Of a stretch of DNA of 36,498 nt, positions 22,684 to 30,258 are shown in pieces; positions within the stretch are counted from its first letter, which is position 1; each line of letters begins with the position of its first letter. Both the position numbers and the translations under genes were made by a program. Where the stretch lies: contig NZ_QHJH01000066.1 in the NCBI RefSeq assembly GCF_003947455.1, forward strand, positions 1 to 36,498, written 5' to 3'. The notes beneath the pieces are model-generated. The model did not search any database, was not told the DNA's origin, and saw only the letters and a list, made by a program, of their open reading frames with translations. The stretch comes from Streptomyces sp. WAC 04229 (GTDB lineage: Bacteria; Actinomycetota; Actinomycetes; Streptomycetales; Streptomycetaceae).

Positions 22684-24090
22684 TCACTGCCAGCGGCCGA
22701 TCTCGACGTTCTCCAGGACACCCAGCGCGTCCGGCACCAGGACCGCAGCCGAGTGGTAGGCCGTGACCAGGTACTTGATGATGGCCTGCTCATTGATGCC
22801 CATGAAGCGCACCGACACACTCGGCTCGATCTCGTCGGGGATTCCGGTGGCCCGGAGCCCGATGACGCCCTGCTCCTGCTCGCCGGTGCGCATCGCGATG
22901 ATCGAGGTCGTACGGGCCTCGGTGACCGGGATCTTGTTGCACGGGTAGATCGGCACCCCGCGCCAGGTCGGGATGCGGTTGCCGGCGACGTCGATCGTCT
23001 CGGGAACCAGTCCGCGCCGGTTGAGCTCCCGGCCGATCGCGGCGATCGCACGGGGGTGGGCGAGCAGCAGCTTGGTGCCCCTGCGGCGGCTCAGCAGCTC
23101 GTCGAGGTCGTCCGGTCCCGGCACGCCGTCGTGCGGCTGGATCCGCTGGTCGTACTCGCAGTTGTGCAGCAGGCCGAAGTCGCGGTTGTTGACCAGCTCG
23201 TGCTCCTGACGCTCCTTCAGCGCCTCGACCGTCAGCCGGATCTGCTGCTCGGTCTGGTTCATCGGCTGGTTGTACAGGTCGGCCACGCGCGAGTGGATGC
23301 GCAGCACGGTCTGGGCGACGCTCAGTTCGTACTCACGGGGCCGGGCCTCGTAGTCGACGAAGGTGTGCGGGATGTCCGGCTCGCCGCTGTGACCGGCGGA
23401 GAGGTCGATCGCCTTCTCGCCGTGCTTGTTGGTGTTCTGCTCCGGGAGCGAGCGCTGCTCCTCCAGGTGCGCGCTCAGGGACTCCGCGCGCTCCGCGACC
23501 TGGTCCACCTCCTGGCGGGGCAGCACGAGCACGGTGCAGGCGGTGACCGTGCGGGCCGTGTACTCCCAGATGGCGTCCCCGTCGAGCAACGCCTGGTCTC
23601 CGAAGTAGGAGCCGTCGGCGAGGACGCCGAGCACCGCGTCGTCACCGTAGGGACCGGTGCCGATCTTCTCCACCTTGCCGTGCGCGAGCAGGTACACCTC
23701 GTCGACCCGGCCGCCGAACGAGGCGATGACCTCGCCGGGGCCGAACTCCCGCTGCTCGCAGCGCTGCGCGAGCTCCGACAGGACCTCGTCGTCCTCGTAC
23801 GACCGCAGCGCCGGCAGCTCGCCCAGCTCCGCGGGGACGACCTCGACGCGATCACCGGTCTTCACGAACGTCACACGGCCGTCGCCGACGGCGAAGGTCA
23901 GACGTCGGTTCACCCGGTACGTGCCGCCCTGGATGTCCACCCAGGGGAGCGAGCGCAGCAGCCAGCGTGAGCTGATCTCCTGCATCTGAGGAACGGACTT
24001 GGTCGTGGTGGCCAGGTTCCGCGCGGCCGCCGTGCCGAGGCTCTGCTGCGGCTTGGTCTGCTCGCTGCGGACCTCTTCGCCTACCGACAT
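22684..24090 (-). CDS. Family 2B encapsulin shell protein with cyclic-nucleotide-binding-like domain
   Basis: A 468-residue HK97-fold shell protein. The N-terminal arm (MSVGEEVRSEQTKPQQSLGT...) and the E-loop/P-domain parts flank an inserted cNMP-binding-like domain at about residues 93-205 (REFGPGEVIASFGGRVDEVYLLAHGKVEKIG). The P and A domains follow (HTFVDYEARPREYELSVAQTVLRIH; NNRDFGLLHNCEYDQRI; GINEQAIIKYLVTAYHSAAVLV), ending VEIGRWQ. Family 2B shells assemble into T=1 compartments; S. griseus EshA belongs to this family. GGAGGG precedes the ATG. The adjacent prenyltransferase is the expected cargo. The nucleotide pocket looks degenerate (see findings). The gene is divergent from an amidase gene. 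Confidence 0.93.
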   Translation of the reverse strand: MSVGEEVRSEQTKPQQSLGTAAARNLATTTKSVPQMQEISSRWLLRSLPWVDIQGGTYRVNRRLTFAVGDGRVTFVKTGDRVEVVPAELGELPALRSYEDDEVLSELAQRCEQREFGPGEVIASFGGRVDEVYLLAHGKVEKIGTGPYGDDAVLGVLADGSYFGDQALLDGDAIWEYTARTVTACTVLVLPRQEVDQVAERAESLSAHLEEQRSLPEQNTNKHGEKAIDLSAGHSGEPDIPHTFVDYEARPREYELSVAQTVLRIHSRVADLYNQPMNQTEQQIRLTVEALKERQEHELVNNRDFGLLHNCEYDQRIQPHDGVPGPDDLDELLSRRRGTKLLLAHPRAIAAIGRELNRRGLVPETIDVAGNRIPTWRGVPIYPCNKIPVTEARTTSIIAMRTGEQEQGVIGLRATGIPDEIEPSVSVRFMGINEQAIIKYLVTAYHSAAVLVPDALGVLENVEIGRWQ

Positions 24091-24423
24091 AAGGAATTGC
24101 CCTCCCGGTCGTACCGGACGGCTGCGCCCGGCATCGATGTGCGTGCACCAGCCTTCCTCACGGAGTGTGCCGGTGCTATTACACGAAAGAGCGGGAATGG
24201 ATCACTGGCAGCCGGGGCAGATATGGGAGCTTGTTTCGCCGTCTCGGCGTCTTGTCCGGTCCTGTTCAACGCGGCCACCTCGGGACGAGATTCACCGACC
24301 GAGATTGGCCGAAAACACTCGTACGCGCGCGGGACAAGTAATAGCGGGAGCTCCGTTTCGGTACAAGCACCGTACGAGACGGTCGCGCCAAGGCGGTCGT
24401 CACACAGCGTGAAGGAGTCGGCC
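24091..24423. other. Divergent intergenic region, encapsulin / amidase
   Basis: About 330 bases without a credible gene, holding the promoters of both divergent genes. TAATAGC occurs once on each strand, facing outwards: minus strand 24181-24175 and plus strand 24339-24345. These could be -10-like elements of the two promoters, but neither has a clear -35. Confidence 0.5.
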
Positions 24424-25014
24424 GTGGCCTCACCCATGTCCGCGAGCAGCTTCCTCAAGGCACTGAAGGCGGAAGGGCTCACCGTCGTCGAGGTCGGCGC
24501 CTGGCGCGACCACAACCGCAACCACAAGGGCCCCTGGGGGCCCGTGAACGGTGTGATGATCCACCACACGGTCACGAAGGGCAGCGCCCGGACGGTGGAC
24601 ATCTGCCGCAAGGGATACGAGGGCCTGCCCGGGCCCCTGTGCCACGGGGTCATCACGAAGGACGGCCGGGTCCATCTGGTCGGGTACGGCAGGGCCAACC
24701 ACGCCGGCCTCGGCGACGACGACGTGCTGCGCGCGGTGATCGCCGAGCGGGCGCTGCCGAAGGACAACGAGGCGAACACCGACGGCAACCGGCATTTCTA
24801 CGGGTTCGAGTGCGAGAACCTGGGCGACGGCGACGACCCCTGGCCGGCGGCGCAACTGGAGGCCATCGAGCGGGCCGCCGCCGCGGTCTGCCGCCATCAC
24901 GGGTGGAACGAACGGTCCGTGATCGGGCACCTGGAGTGGCAGCCTGGGAAGGTGGACCCGCGCGGGTTCACCATGGCGTCCATGCGGGCACGGATCGGGG
25001 ACCGGCTGGGCTGA
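24424..25014 (+). CDS. N-acetylmuramoyl-L-alanine amidase (amidase_2 / PGRP fold)
   Basis: A 196-residue zinc amidase that cleaves the bond between muramic acid and the stem peptide. The zinc ligands are probably His47 or His48 (VMIHHTVTKG), His169 (IGHLEWQPGK) and Asp178 (VDPRG). Glu131 (YGFECEN) is positioned like the family's conserved acidic or polar residue. No signal peptide is visible, so export must be non-classical or the protein acts on imported or phage-released murein. The GTG at 24424 has AAGGAG six bases upstream and gives the family start (MASPMSASSFLKALKAEG). The long frame upstream is not coding. Confidence 0.9.
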   Translation: MASPMSASSFLKALKAEGLTVVEVGAWRDHNRNHKGPWGPVNGVMIHHTVTKGSARTVDICRKGYEGLPGPLCHGVITKDGRVHLVGYGRANHAGLGDDDVLRAVIAERALPKDNEANTDGNRHFYGFECENLGDGDDPWPAAQLEAIERAAAAVCRHHGWNERSVIGHLEWQPGKVDPRGFTMASMRARIGDRLG

Positions 25015-25050
25015 CGTGACGCGCCCTCGCCGCGGCGTGAGAATGGCCGG

Positions 25051-25959
25051 GTGACCGGCACCGACACCTCCGACCTCGCCACCCTCGGCCCTCGCCTGCC
25101 GTCACCCTGCCAGGAGGTCGTGGACGGGCGGTTCGAGCGGCACGGCGTCCGGCTGCTGCTGAAGCGGGACGACCTGATCCACCCCGACCTGGTCGGCAAC
25201 AAATGGCGCAAACTGGCGCCGAATCTCGCCACGGCGCGGGGCCGTACCGTCGTCACGTTCGGCGGCGCGTACTCCAACCACCTGCGCGCCACCGCCGCCG
25301 CCGGGCGACTGCTCGGCCTGTCGACGGTGGGCGTGGTGCGGGGTCAGGAACTGGCCGGGCGGCCGCTCAACCCCTCCCTGGCCCGGTGCGCGGCCGACGG
25401 CATGCGACTGCACTTCGTCGACCGCTCGACGTACCGCCGCAAGAGCGAGCCGGAGACCCTGGCCGCACTGCTGCACGCGGTGGCCGCCGAGGACGCGGTC
25501 GTCGTCCCCGAGGGCGGCAGCAACGCGCCGGCCGTCCGCGGCTGCCGGGCTCTCGGCGAGGAGCTGGGCGGACACGCCGACGTGGCCGCCGTCGCCTGCG
25601 GCACGGGGGGCACGCTCGCCGGTCTGGCCGCGGGACTGCCCCCGGGTCGGCGGACGCTGGGGATACCCGTGCTCAGGGGCGGCTTCCTGGCCGACGACAT
25701 ACGGCGGCTCCAGGAGCGTGCGTTCGGCGGACCGCGCGGCGACTGGAGCCTCGACGACCGCTTCCACTGCGGCGGCTACGCCCGCACGACGCCGGAGCTC
25801 GACTCCTTCGCCGACGACTTCGAACACCGCCACGGCCTGCCCGTGGAGCGCGTGTATGTCGCCAAGCTGCTGCACGCCCTGCTCGCCCTCACCCAGGAGG
25901 GCGCCTTCCCGCGCGGGACCACCCTGGCCGCGGTCGTCACCGGCCGGCCGTTCCCCTGA
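25051..25959 (+). CDS. PLP-dependent deaminase/desulfhydrase (ACC deaminase / D-cysteine desulfhydrase type)
   Basis: A 302-residue fold-type II PLP enzyme. The PLP lysine is probably Lys51 in VGNKWRKLAPNL; TFGGAYSNHLRATAAAG binds the substrate carboxylate, and CGTGGTLAGLAAGL holds the phosphate. The pattern fits 1-aminocyclopropane-1-carboxylate deaminase / D-cysteine desulfhydrase; ACC deaminase and desulfhydrase cannot be separated by eye. The GTG at 25051 has only a weak G-rich ribosome site. It lies 36 bases after the amidase and may share its transcript. It converges on the antiporter gene with about 20 bases between stops. Confidence 0.87.
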   Translation: MTGTDTSDLATLGPRLPSPCQEVVDGRFERHGVRLLLKRDDLIHPDLVGNKWRKLAPNLATARGRTVVTFGGAYSNHLRATAAAGRLLGLSTVGVVRGQELAGRPLNPSLARCAADGMRLHFVDRSTYRRKSEPETLAALLHAVAAEDAVVVPEGGSNAPAVRGCRALGEELGGHADVAAVACGTGGTLAGLAAGLPPGRRTLGIPVLRGGFLADDIRRLQERAFGGPRGDWSLDDRFHCGGYARTTPELDSFADDFEHRHGLPVERVYVAKLLHALLALTQEGAFPRGTTLAAVVTGRPFP

Positions 25960-25979
25960 CCCCCTCCCGGGCGCGCCGC

Positions 25980-27572
25980 TCACGTGGCCTCCCGGTATGC
26001 CGCCGCCTCCTCCAGGTCGAGGCGGCGCAGCAGCGTCCGCAGCATCTCGTCGTCGATGTAACGGCCGTCCCGCAGCCGGACGAAGACGTCGCGCTCGGCG
26101 CTGATCATCTCCCGGGACAGCCGCCGGTAGGTGTCGTCGACAGTCTCGCCGGTGACCGGGTTGACCTGCCCGAGCCGCTCCCAGACGGCGTTGCGGCGGC
26201 GTTCCAGGACCGTGCGCAGGCGCTCGGCGAGCGGGCCCGGCAGGGCGTTGCGCTCGTCGGCGAGCAGCTCGTCCAGGCGCCGCTCGGCCGCCCGGGAGGC
26301 CTGTGCCTGGGCGTTGGCCTCGGCGAGCGTCTCGGTCTGCACGTCGCGGACGGGGAACTTCAGCAGGCGGATCAGCGGCGGCAGGGTGACGCCCTGGACG
26401 ACCAGCGTGCCGATGACGGTGGTGAAGGTGAGGAACAGGATGAGGTTGCGCTCGGGGAAGGGACCGCCGTCGTGCACGGTGAGCGGGATGGAGAAGGCGA
26501 TGGCCAGCGAGACCACGCCCCGCATCCCCGCCCAGCCGATGACGAACGGCCCCGTCCAGGAGAGGTCGCCCTCACGCGCGCGCACGCGTGCCGAAAGGCG
26601 CGGCAGGTAGGTCGCCGGATACACCCACACGAACCTCGCCACCGCGACCACCAGGAAGAGGGCGACGGCGTACCAGGCGGCTTCGGCGCCCTCGTGCTCC
26701 CCGAGGCCCTTGAGGACGACGGGCAGCTGGAGTCCGATCAGGGCGAACACGGCCGACTCCAGCACGAACGCGACCATCTTCCACACCGCCTCCTCCTGGA
26801 GCCGGGTGGCGAAATCGACCTCCCACGCGCGGTGGCCGAGATAGAGCGCGACGACGACCACCGCGAGCACCCCGGAGGCGTGCACCTGCTCGGCGACCGC
26901 GTAGGCGACGAACGGGATCAGCAGGGAGAGCGTGTTCTGCAGCAGCGCCTCCCGCAGATGGGTGCGCAGCCAGTGCAGCGGCACCATCAGCACCAGGCCC
27001 ACGCCCACGCCCCCGACGGCCGCGATCGCGAACTCCAGGATCCCGCCGGCCCACGTGGCGCCCTCGCCGACCGCCGCCGCGAGCGCCACCCTGAAGGCGG
27101 TGATCGCGGTGGCGTCGTTCACCAGGGACTCGCCCTGGAGGATCGTGGTGATCCGGGAGGGCAGCCCCACCCGGCGCGCGACGGCCGTGGCGGCGACGGC
27201 GTCCGGCGGCGCGACCACCGCGCCGAGCACCAGGGCCGCCGTCAGCGGCAGGCCCGGCACGATCAGGTACGCGGCGCAGCCGACGACGAAGGTCGCGAAG
27301 AGGACGTAGCCCACGGACAGCAGCGCCACCGGCCGCACCTGGGCCCGCAGGTCCAGGTAGGAACTGTCGGTGGCCGCCGTGTAGAGCAGCGGGGGCAGCA
27401 GCAGGGGCAGGACGATGTGCGGGTCGAGGGTGTAGTCGGGCACGCCCGGGACGTAGCTCACCGCCAGGCCCACCGCCACCAGCAGCAGCGGCACCGGCAC
27501 CGGCACCCGCCGCCCCGCGGCGGCGACCGCGGCACTGCCCGCCACCAGCAACAGCAGCGGCATCACGTCCAT
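25980..27572 (-). CDS. Na+/H+ antiporter (NhaP / CPA1 type)
   Basis: A 530-residue integral membrane exchanger with about 12 hydrophobic segments beginning at the N-terminus (PLLLLVAGSAAVAAAG). The ion-binding region has VVAPPDAVAATAVARRVGLP and GESLVNDATAITAF, in which the ND pair is the CPA1 signature. A later VIGWAGMRGVVSLAIAF is also characteristic. The last 150 residues are a charged cytoplasmic tail of helices. The ATG at 27572 was chosen; an ATG nine bases downstream is equally possible. It expels Na+ (or K+) for pH and salt balance. It is divergent from the UBP zinc-finger gene with 60 bases between starts. Confidence 0.92.
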   Translation of the reverse strand: MDVMPLLLLVAGSAAVAAAGRRVPVPVPLLLVAVGLAVSYVPGVPDYTLDPHIVLPLLLPPLLYTAATDSSYLDLRAQVRPVALLSVGYVLFATFVVGCAAYLIVPGLPLTAALVLGAVVAPPDAVAATAVARRVGLPSRITTILQGESLVNDATAITAFRVALAAAVGEGATWAGGILEFAIAAVGGVGVGLVLMVPLHWLRTHLREALLQNTLSLLIPFVAYAVAEQVHASGVLAVVVVALYLGHRAWEVDFATRLQEEAVWKMVAFVLESAVFALIGLQLPVVLKGLGEHEGAEAAWYAVALFLVVAVARFVWVYPATYLPRLSARVRAREGDLSWTGPFVIGWAGMRGVVSLAIAFSIPLTVHDGGPFPERNLILFLTFTTVIGTLVVQGVTLPPLIRLLKFPVRDVQTETLAEANAQAQASRAAERRLDELLADERNALPGPLAERLRTVLERRRNAVWERLGQVNPVTGETVDDTYRRLSREMISAERDVFVRLRDGRYIDDEMLRTLLRRLDLEEAAAYREAT

Positions 27573-27632
27573 GTCCTCGCCCGCCCTCTTTTTCCGCGCG
27601 GTGATCCGCACACCCGTCGTAACCTGGCAATC

Positions 27633-27893
27633 ATGAAACAGTGCACGCACGCCGACGCGCTGCCGCACCCGGAGCCGGAACCGCGCGGTGAGACCTGTCC
27701 GGAGTGTCTGGCCGAGGGCACGGACCCGGTGCAGCTGCGGCTGTGCCTCGACTGCGGTCATGTCGGCTGCTGCGACTCCTCGCCGGGGCAGCACGCCACG
27801 ACGCACCACAAGGAGACCGGACACCCGGTCATGCGCACCTTCGAGCCCGGGGAGAACTGGCGCTGGTGCTTCGTCGACCACGTCCTCGTGTGA
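27633..27893 (+). CDS. UBP-type zinc-finger protein
   Basis: An 86-residue protein that is entirely a UBP-type zinc finger. Ligand candidates are C4/H6 (KQCTHAD), CPEC, CLDCGHVGCCDSS, HATTHHKETGH. In eukaryotes this fold binds the ubiquitin C-terminus. In actinobacteria small stand-alone copies occur with no known partner. There is no protease domain. The ATG at 27633 has a weak ribosome site (ACCTGG). It is divergent from the antiporter gene and precedes the ushX-sigH leader; co-function with either is unproved. Confidence 0.9.
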   Translation: MKQCTHADALPHPEPEPRGETCPECLAEGTDPVQLRLCLDCGHVGCCDSSPGQHATTHHKETGHPVMRTFEPGENWRWCFVDHVLV

Positions 27894-27907
27894 CCTCGGT
27901 CCAGTAC

Positions 27908-27933
27908 GGTTCGACCGTCTGACCCCTGGGTAC
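27908..27933 (+). promoter_or_regulatory. Candidate SigB/SigH-type promoter
   Basis: GGTTCG (27908-27913), a 14-base spacer and GGGTAC (27928-27933) fit the GTTT / GGGTAT-like consensus of the SigB family in Streptomyces. It lies about 210 bases before ushX and could be an autoregulated stress promoter. Confidence 0.5.
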
Positions 27934-28002
27934 GTCAACCCGGCGCGCGCTCTTCCGATTTGGGCCCGCCGAACCCCTAGCCACTGTGCGTGTTCATGTG
28001 TT

Positions 28003-28015
28003 TACTATGAGTGAC
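28003..28015 (+). promoter_or_regulatory. Candidate ushX-sigH vegetative promoter with BldD-like box
   Basis: TACTAT (28003-28008) resembles a -10, directly followed by AGTGAC (28010-28015), which matches half of the BldD box (AGTGA..TCACC). A GTCACC lies further down at 28064-28069. BldD is reported to repress sigH in S. coelicolor (from memory). No good -35 was found. Confidence 0.4.
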
Positions 28016-28054
28016 AGCATGGGGTTGGGGTCTCGGGGACAGGAAACTTCGGAG

Positions 28055-28121
28055 CGCGATAACGTCACCGCTGAACCACGTATCGCGTTACCCCGAGGGC
28101 GACCCCCTGGCCCTGTAACGC
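28055..28121 (+). promoter_or_regulatory. Two mutually exclusive hairpins in ushX-sigH leader
   Basis: Hairpin 1 pairs CGCGATAACG (28055-28064) with CGTATCGCG (28079-28087) with one bulged base. Hairpin 2 pairs GCGTTAC (28085-28091) with GTAACGC (28115-28121). They share bases 28085-28087, so both cannot form fully. The second ends 23 bases before the ushX GTG. Confidence 0.5.
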
Positions 28122-28143
28122 TTGTACCACCTTGGAGGTGAGG

Positions 28144-28557
28144 GTGTCCCAGATCGCAGGCGAGCCCGCGACCCAGGACTTCGTCGAAGTCCGGCTGCCG
28201 GCCGCGGGTGCCTACCTGTCGGTGCTGCGTACGGCGACGGCCGGCCTCGCAGCCCGCTTGGACTTCACCCTCGACGAGATCGAGGACCTGCGCATCGCAG
28301 TCGACGAGGCCTGCGCGATCCTGCTGCAGCAGGCCGTGCCCGGCTCGGTGCTCAGCTGTGTCTTCCGCCTCGTCGACGACTCGCTCGAAGTCACCGTCTC
28401 GGCGCCGACCACGGACGGCCACGCCCCTTCGCGGGACACCTTCGCCTGGACGGTGCTGTCCGCCCTCGCGGGCAAGGTCTCCTCCGCCGTGGACGAGGAC
28501 AAAACCGTTTCGATCAGCCTCTACAAACAGCGCGGCGCGGGACCCGGGCCGACGTGA
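28144..28557 (+). CDS. ushX: Anti-sigma factor of SigH (RsbW-like)
   Basis: A 137-residue GHKL-fold protein of the RsbW/SpoIIAB class (also called RshA or PrsH). It begins at GTG 28144 with GGAGG five bases upstream. The helix DEIEDLRIAVDEACAILLQQ corresponds to the N-box helix, but the usual Asn is Ile59. The G1-type Asp region is weak as well. It is expected to bind SigH and block it, with release through the anti-anti-sigma factor BldG. Its stop overlaps the preferred sigH start (GTGA), so translation is coupled. The short C-terminal tail is Gly/Pro-rich. Confidence 0.9.
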   Translation: MSQIAGEPATQDFVEVRLPAAGAYLSVLRTATAGLAARLDFTLDEIEDLRIAVDEACAILLQQAVPGSVLSCVFRLVDDSLEVTVSAPTTDGHAPSRDTFAWTVLSALAGKVSSAVDEDKTVSISLYKQRGAGPGPT

Positions 28558-29651
28558 GGGACGCAAACGGGGACGGGGACGGGCCGGTGCGGGACGACGA
28601 GCGCGGCACACGGGAGCGGCCGGCCGAGGGCGAGCGTTCTCCGAACGAGGCCCGGCGCACGGCGGACGGCATCGACGGCATCCCCGAGCAGGCCCGGCCG
28701 CATCCGGAGGACGAGACCTCTCCCGAGGCCGTCGTTCCGGGCGACGGGCAGCGGACCGGGGACACCCCCGTCCGGCCCGTCCGAGCGGAGGAGAAGGCTC
28801 GGGAAAGGGCGACGGGCGGGACGATGAGCGAGCACGAGCGACACTCCGAGGACGACGCCCCGGGCGCCCGGGGCACGCAGGGCACACGGCACGACCCGCA
28901 GGACCGCAGCGGGGCGCGCCTCCTGTTCGCGGAGCTGCGCACGCTGGAGAAGGACAGCCCCGCCTACGCGGAGCTGCGCAACCGGCTGGTCCGCATGCAC
29001 CTGCCGCTCGTCGAGCACCTCGCGCGCCGCTTCCGCAACCGCGGTGAGCCCCTGGACGACCTGACCCAGGTCGCCACCATCGGACTGATCAAGTCGGTCG
29101 ACCGTTTCGACCCGGACCGCGGGGTGGAGTTCTCCACGTACGCGACACCGACGGTGGTCGGCGAGATCAAGCGGCACTTCCGGGACAAGGGCTGGGCGGT
29201 CCGCGTCCCGCGCCGGCTCCAGGAGCTGCGGCTGGCCCTGACCACGGCCACCGCGGAACTCTCCCAGCTGCACGGGCGCTCCCCCACGGTGCACGAGCTG
29301 GCGCAGAAGCTCGCGATCTCCGAGGAGGAGGTCCTGGAGGGCCTGGAGTCGGCCAACGCCTACTCCACGCTCTCCCTCGACGTGCCGGACACCGACGACG
29401 AGTCCCCGGCGGTCGCGGACACCCTCGGCGCCGAGGACGAGGCCCTGGAGGGCGTCGAGTACCGGGAGTCGCTCAAGCCGCTGCTGGAGGATCTCCCGCC
29501 GCGCGAGAAGCGGATCCTGCTGCTGCGTTTCTTCGGCAACATGACCCAGTCGCAGATCGCGCAGGAGGTCGGCATCTCGCAGATGCACGTCTCGCGCCTG
29601 CTGGCCCGCACCCTGGCGCAGCTGCGGGAGAAGCTGCTGGTCGAGGAGTAG
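28554..29651 (+). CDS. sigH: Stress-response sigma factor SigH
   Basis: A 365-residue SigB/SigF-type sigma factor. Region 2 is at about residues 143-213 (LVEHLARRFRNRG..., IGLIKSVDRFDPDRGVEFSTYA), region 3 about 220-290, and region 4 about 310-362 with the HTH TQSQIAQEVGISQMHVSRLL. It directs osmotic and developmental genes. The first 90 residues are a highly charged disordered extension. The GTG at 28554 overlaps the ushX stop. An internal ATG at 28824 (MSEHERHSED) would give a 275-residue form. S. coelicolor SigH is reported to occur in several sizes from alternative starts and proteolysis, which fits this layout. The same frame is open upstream to 28122. Confidence 0.94.
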   Translation: MRDANGDGDGPVRDDERGTRERPAEGERSPNEARRTADGIDGIPEQARPHPEDETSPEAVVPGDGQRTGDTPVRPVRAEEKARERATGGTMSEHERHSEDDAPGARGTQGTRHDPQDRSGARLLFAELRTLEKDSPAYAELRNRLVRMHLPLVEHLARRFRNRGEPLDDLTQVATIGLIKSVDRFDPDRGVEFSTYATPTVVGEIKRHFRDKGWAVRVPRRLQELRLALTTATAELSQLHGRSPTVHELAQKLAISEEEVLEGLESANAYSTLSLDVPDTDDESPAVADTLGAEDEALEGVEYRESLKPLLEDLPPREKRILLLRFFGNMTQSQIAQEVGISQMHVSRLLARTLAQLREKLLVEE

Positions 29652-29680
29652 CCGCCCCGCCCGCGCCGGCGGGCGGCGGC
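29651..29680. terminator. Hairpin terminator between sigH and membrane protein gene
   Basis: A GC-rich stem pairs GCCGCCCCGCCCGC (29651-29664) with GCGGGCGGCGGC (29669-29680), with a bulge. It begins at the last base of the sigH stop and ends six bases before the convergent gene's stop. Confidence 0.65.
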
Positions 29681-29685
29681 CCCGC

Positions 29686-30132
29686 CTACTTCTCGGCGTT
29701 GCCGGGGCCCCGGATGCCGAGGGCCTGGGTGGTCTCCGGGTTGACGAGCAGCACCAGTGCCGTGACGGAGACCACGGCGAGCACGATGCCCGCCGGAATG
29801 GCCGGGCCGTTCGTCGTCAGCAGGTTGTAGGCCACGGGCAGCGCCATGATCTGCGTGATCACAGCAGGTCCCCGGCTCCAGCCCCGTCGGCCGAGCAGCC
29901 CGCGCGCGGCGAGCAGCGGCAGCAGCGCCAGGACGATCAGGGTGACGCCACCGGTGATCGCGGAGGTCCGGTCGTCGGGATGGCCGGTCAGCCCCCCGAC
30001 GAGCATCCAGGCGCCGCCCACGACGAGCGCCAGTCCCTCCAGTGCGGCGAGCGCGGCCGCGGCGGTCAGCCGGCGGGGACGGGGGCCCGCCTCTTCGGCG
30101 GCTTCGGAAACGGGGTTCGGCTCACTGCTCAC
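29686..30132 (-). CDS. Small integral membrane protein
   Basis: A 148-residue protein with four probable membrane segments (AAALAALEGLALVVGGAWMLV; TSAITGGVTLIVLALLPLLAA; GPAVITQIMALPVAYNLL; GIVLAVVSVTALVLLVN) after a Glu/Pro-rich cytoplasmic N-terminus. The GTG at 30132 (VSSEPNPVSE) was chosen with AGGGG just upstream; the open frame above it overlaps the dagK promoter and gene and is not coding. It is conserved next to sigH in streptomycetes as far as I recall, without known function. It is divergent from the dagK-family gene, 126 bases apart. Confidence 0.87.
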   Translation of the reverse strand: MSSEPNPVSEAAEEAGPRPRRLTAAAALAALEGLALVVGGAWMLVGGLTGHPDDRTSAITGGVTLIVLALLPLLAARGLLGRRGWSRGPAVITQIMALPVAYNLLTTNGPAIPAGIVLAVVSVTALVLLVNPETTQALGIRGPGNAEK

Positions 30133-30258
30133 CCCTGAAGGGTAGCCCTCCGCGCACCGGCGTCCGCGAGGTGTCCGCCCTATCACGTGCGCGGTTCCAC
30201 CGCGGCGATCTTCACCTCGGTCTGGGCCGAGTACCACCCAGTAGGTACCCTGCAGACC

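Noticed and set aside
20611..23970. A 1119-codon open frame on the plus strand opposite GNAT, prenyltransferase and encapsulin genes
   Set aside because: The minus-strand genes have clear domains. The long frame follows from high GC with few stop codons and encodes no recognisable protein.
25203..27893. An 896-codon plus-strand frame across the deaminase and antiporter
   Set aside because: Only its last 86 codons (UBP zinc finger, from ATG 27633) are real; the rest is out of frame with or antisense to known genes.
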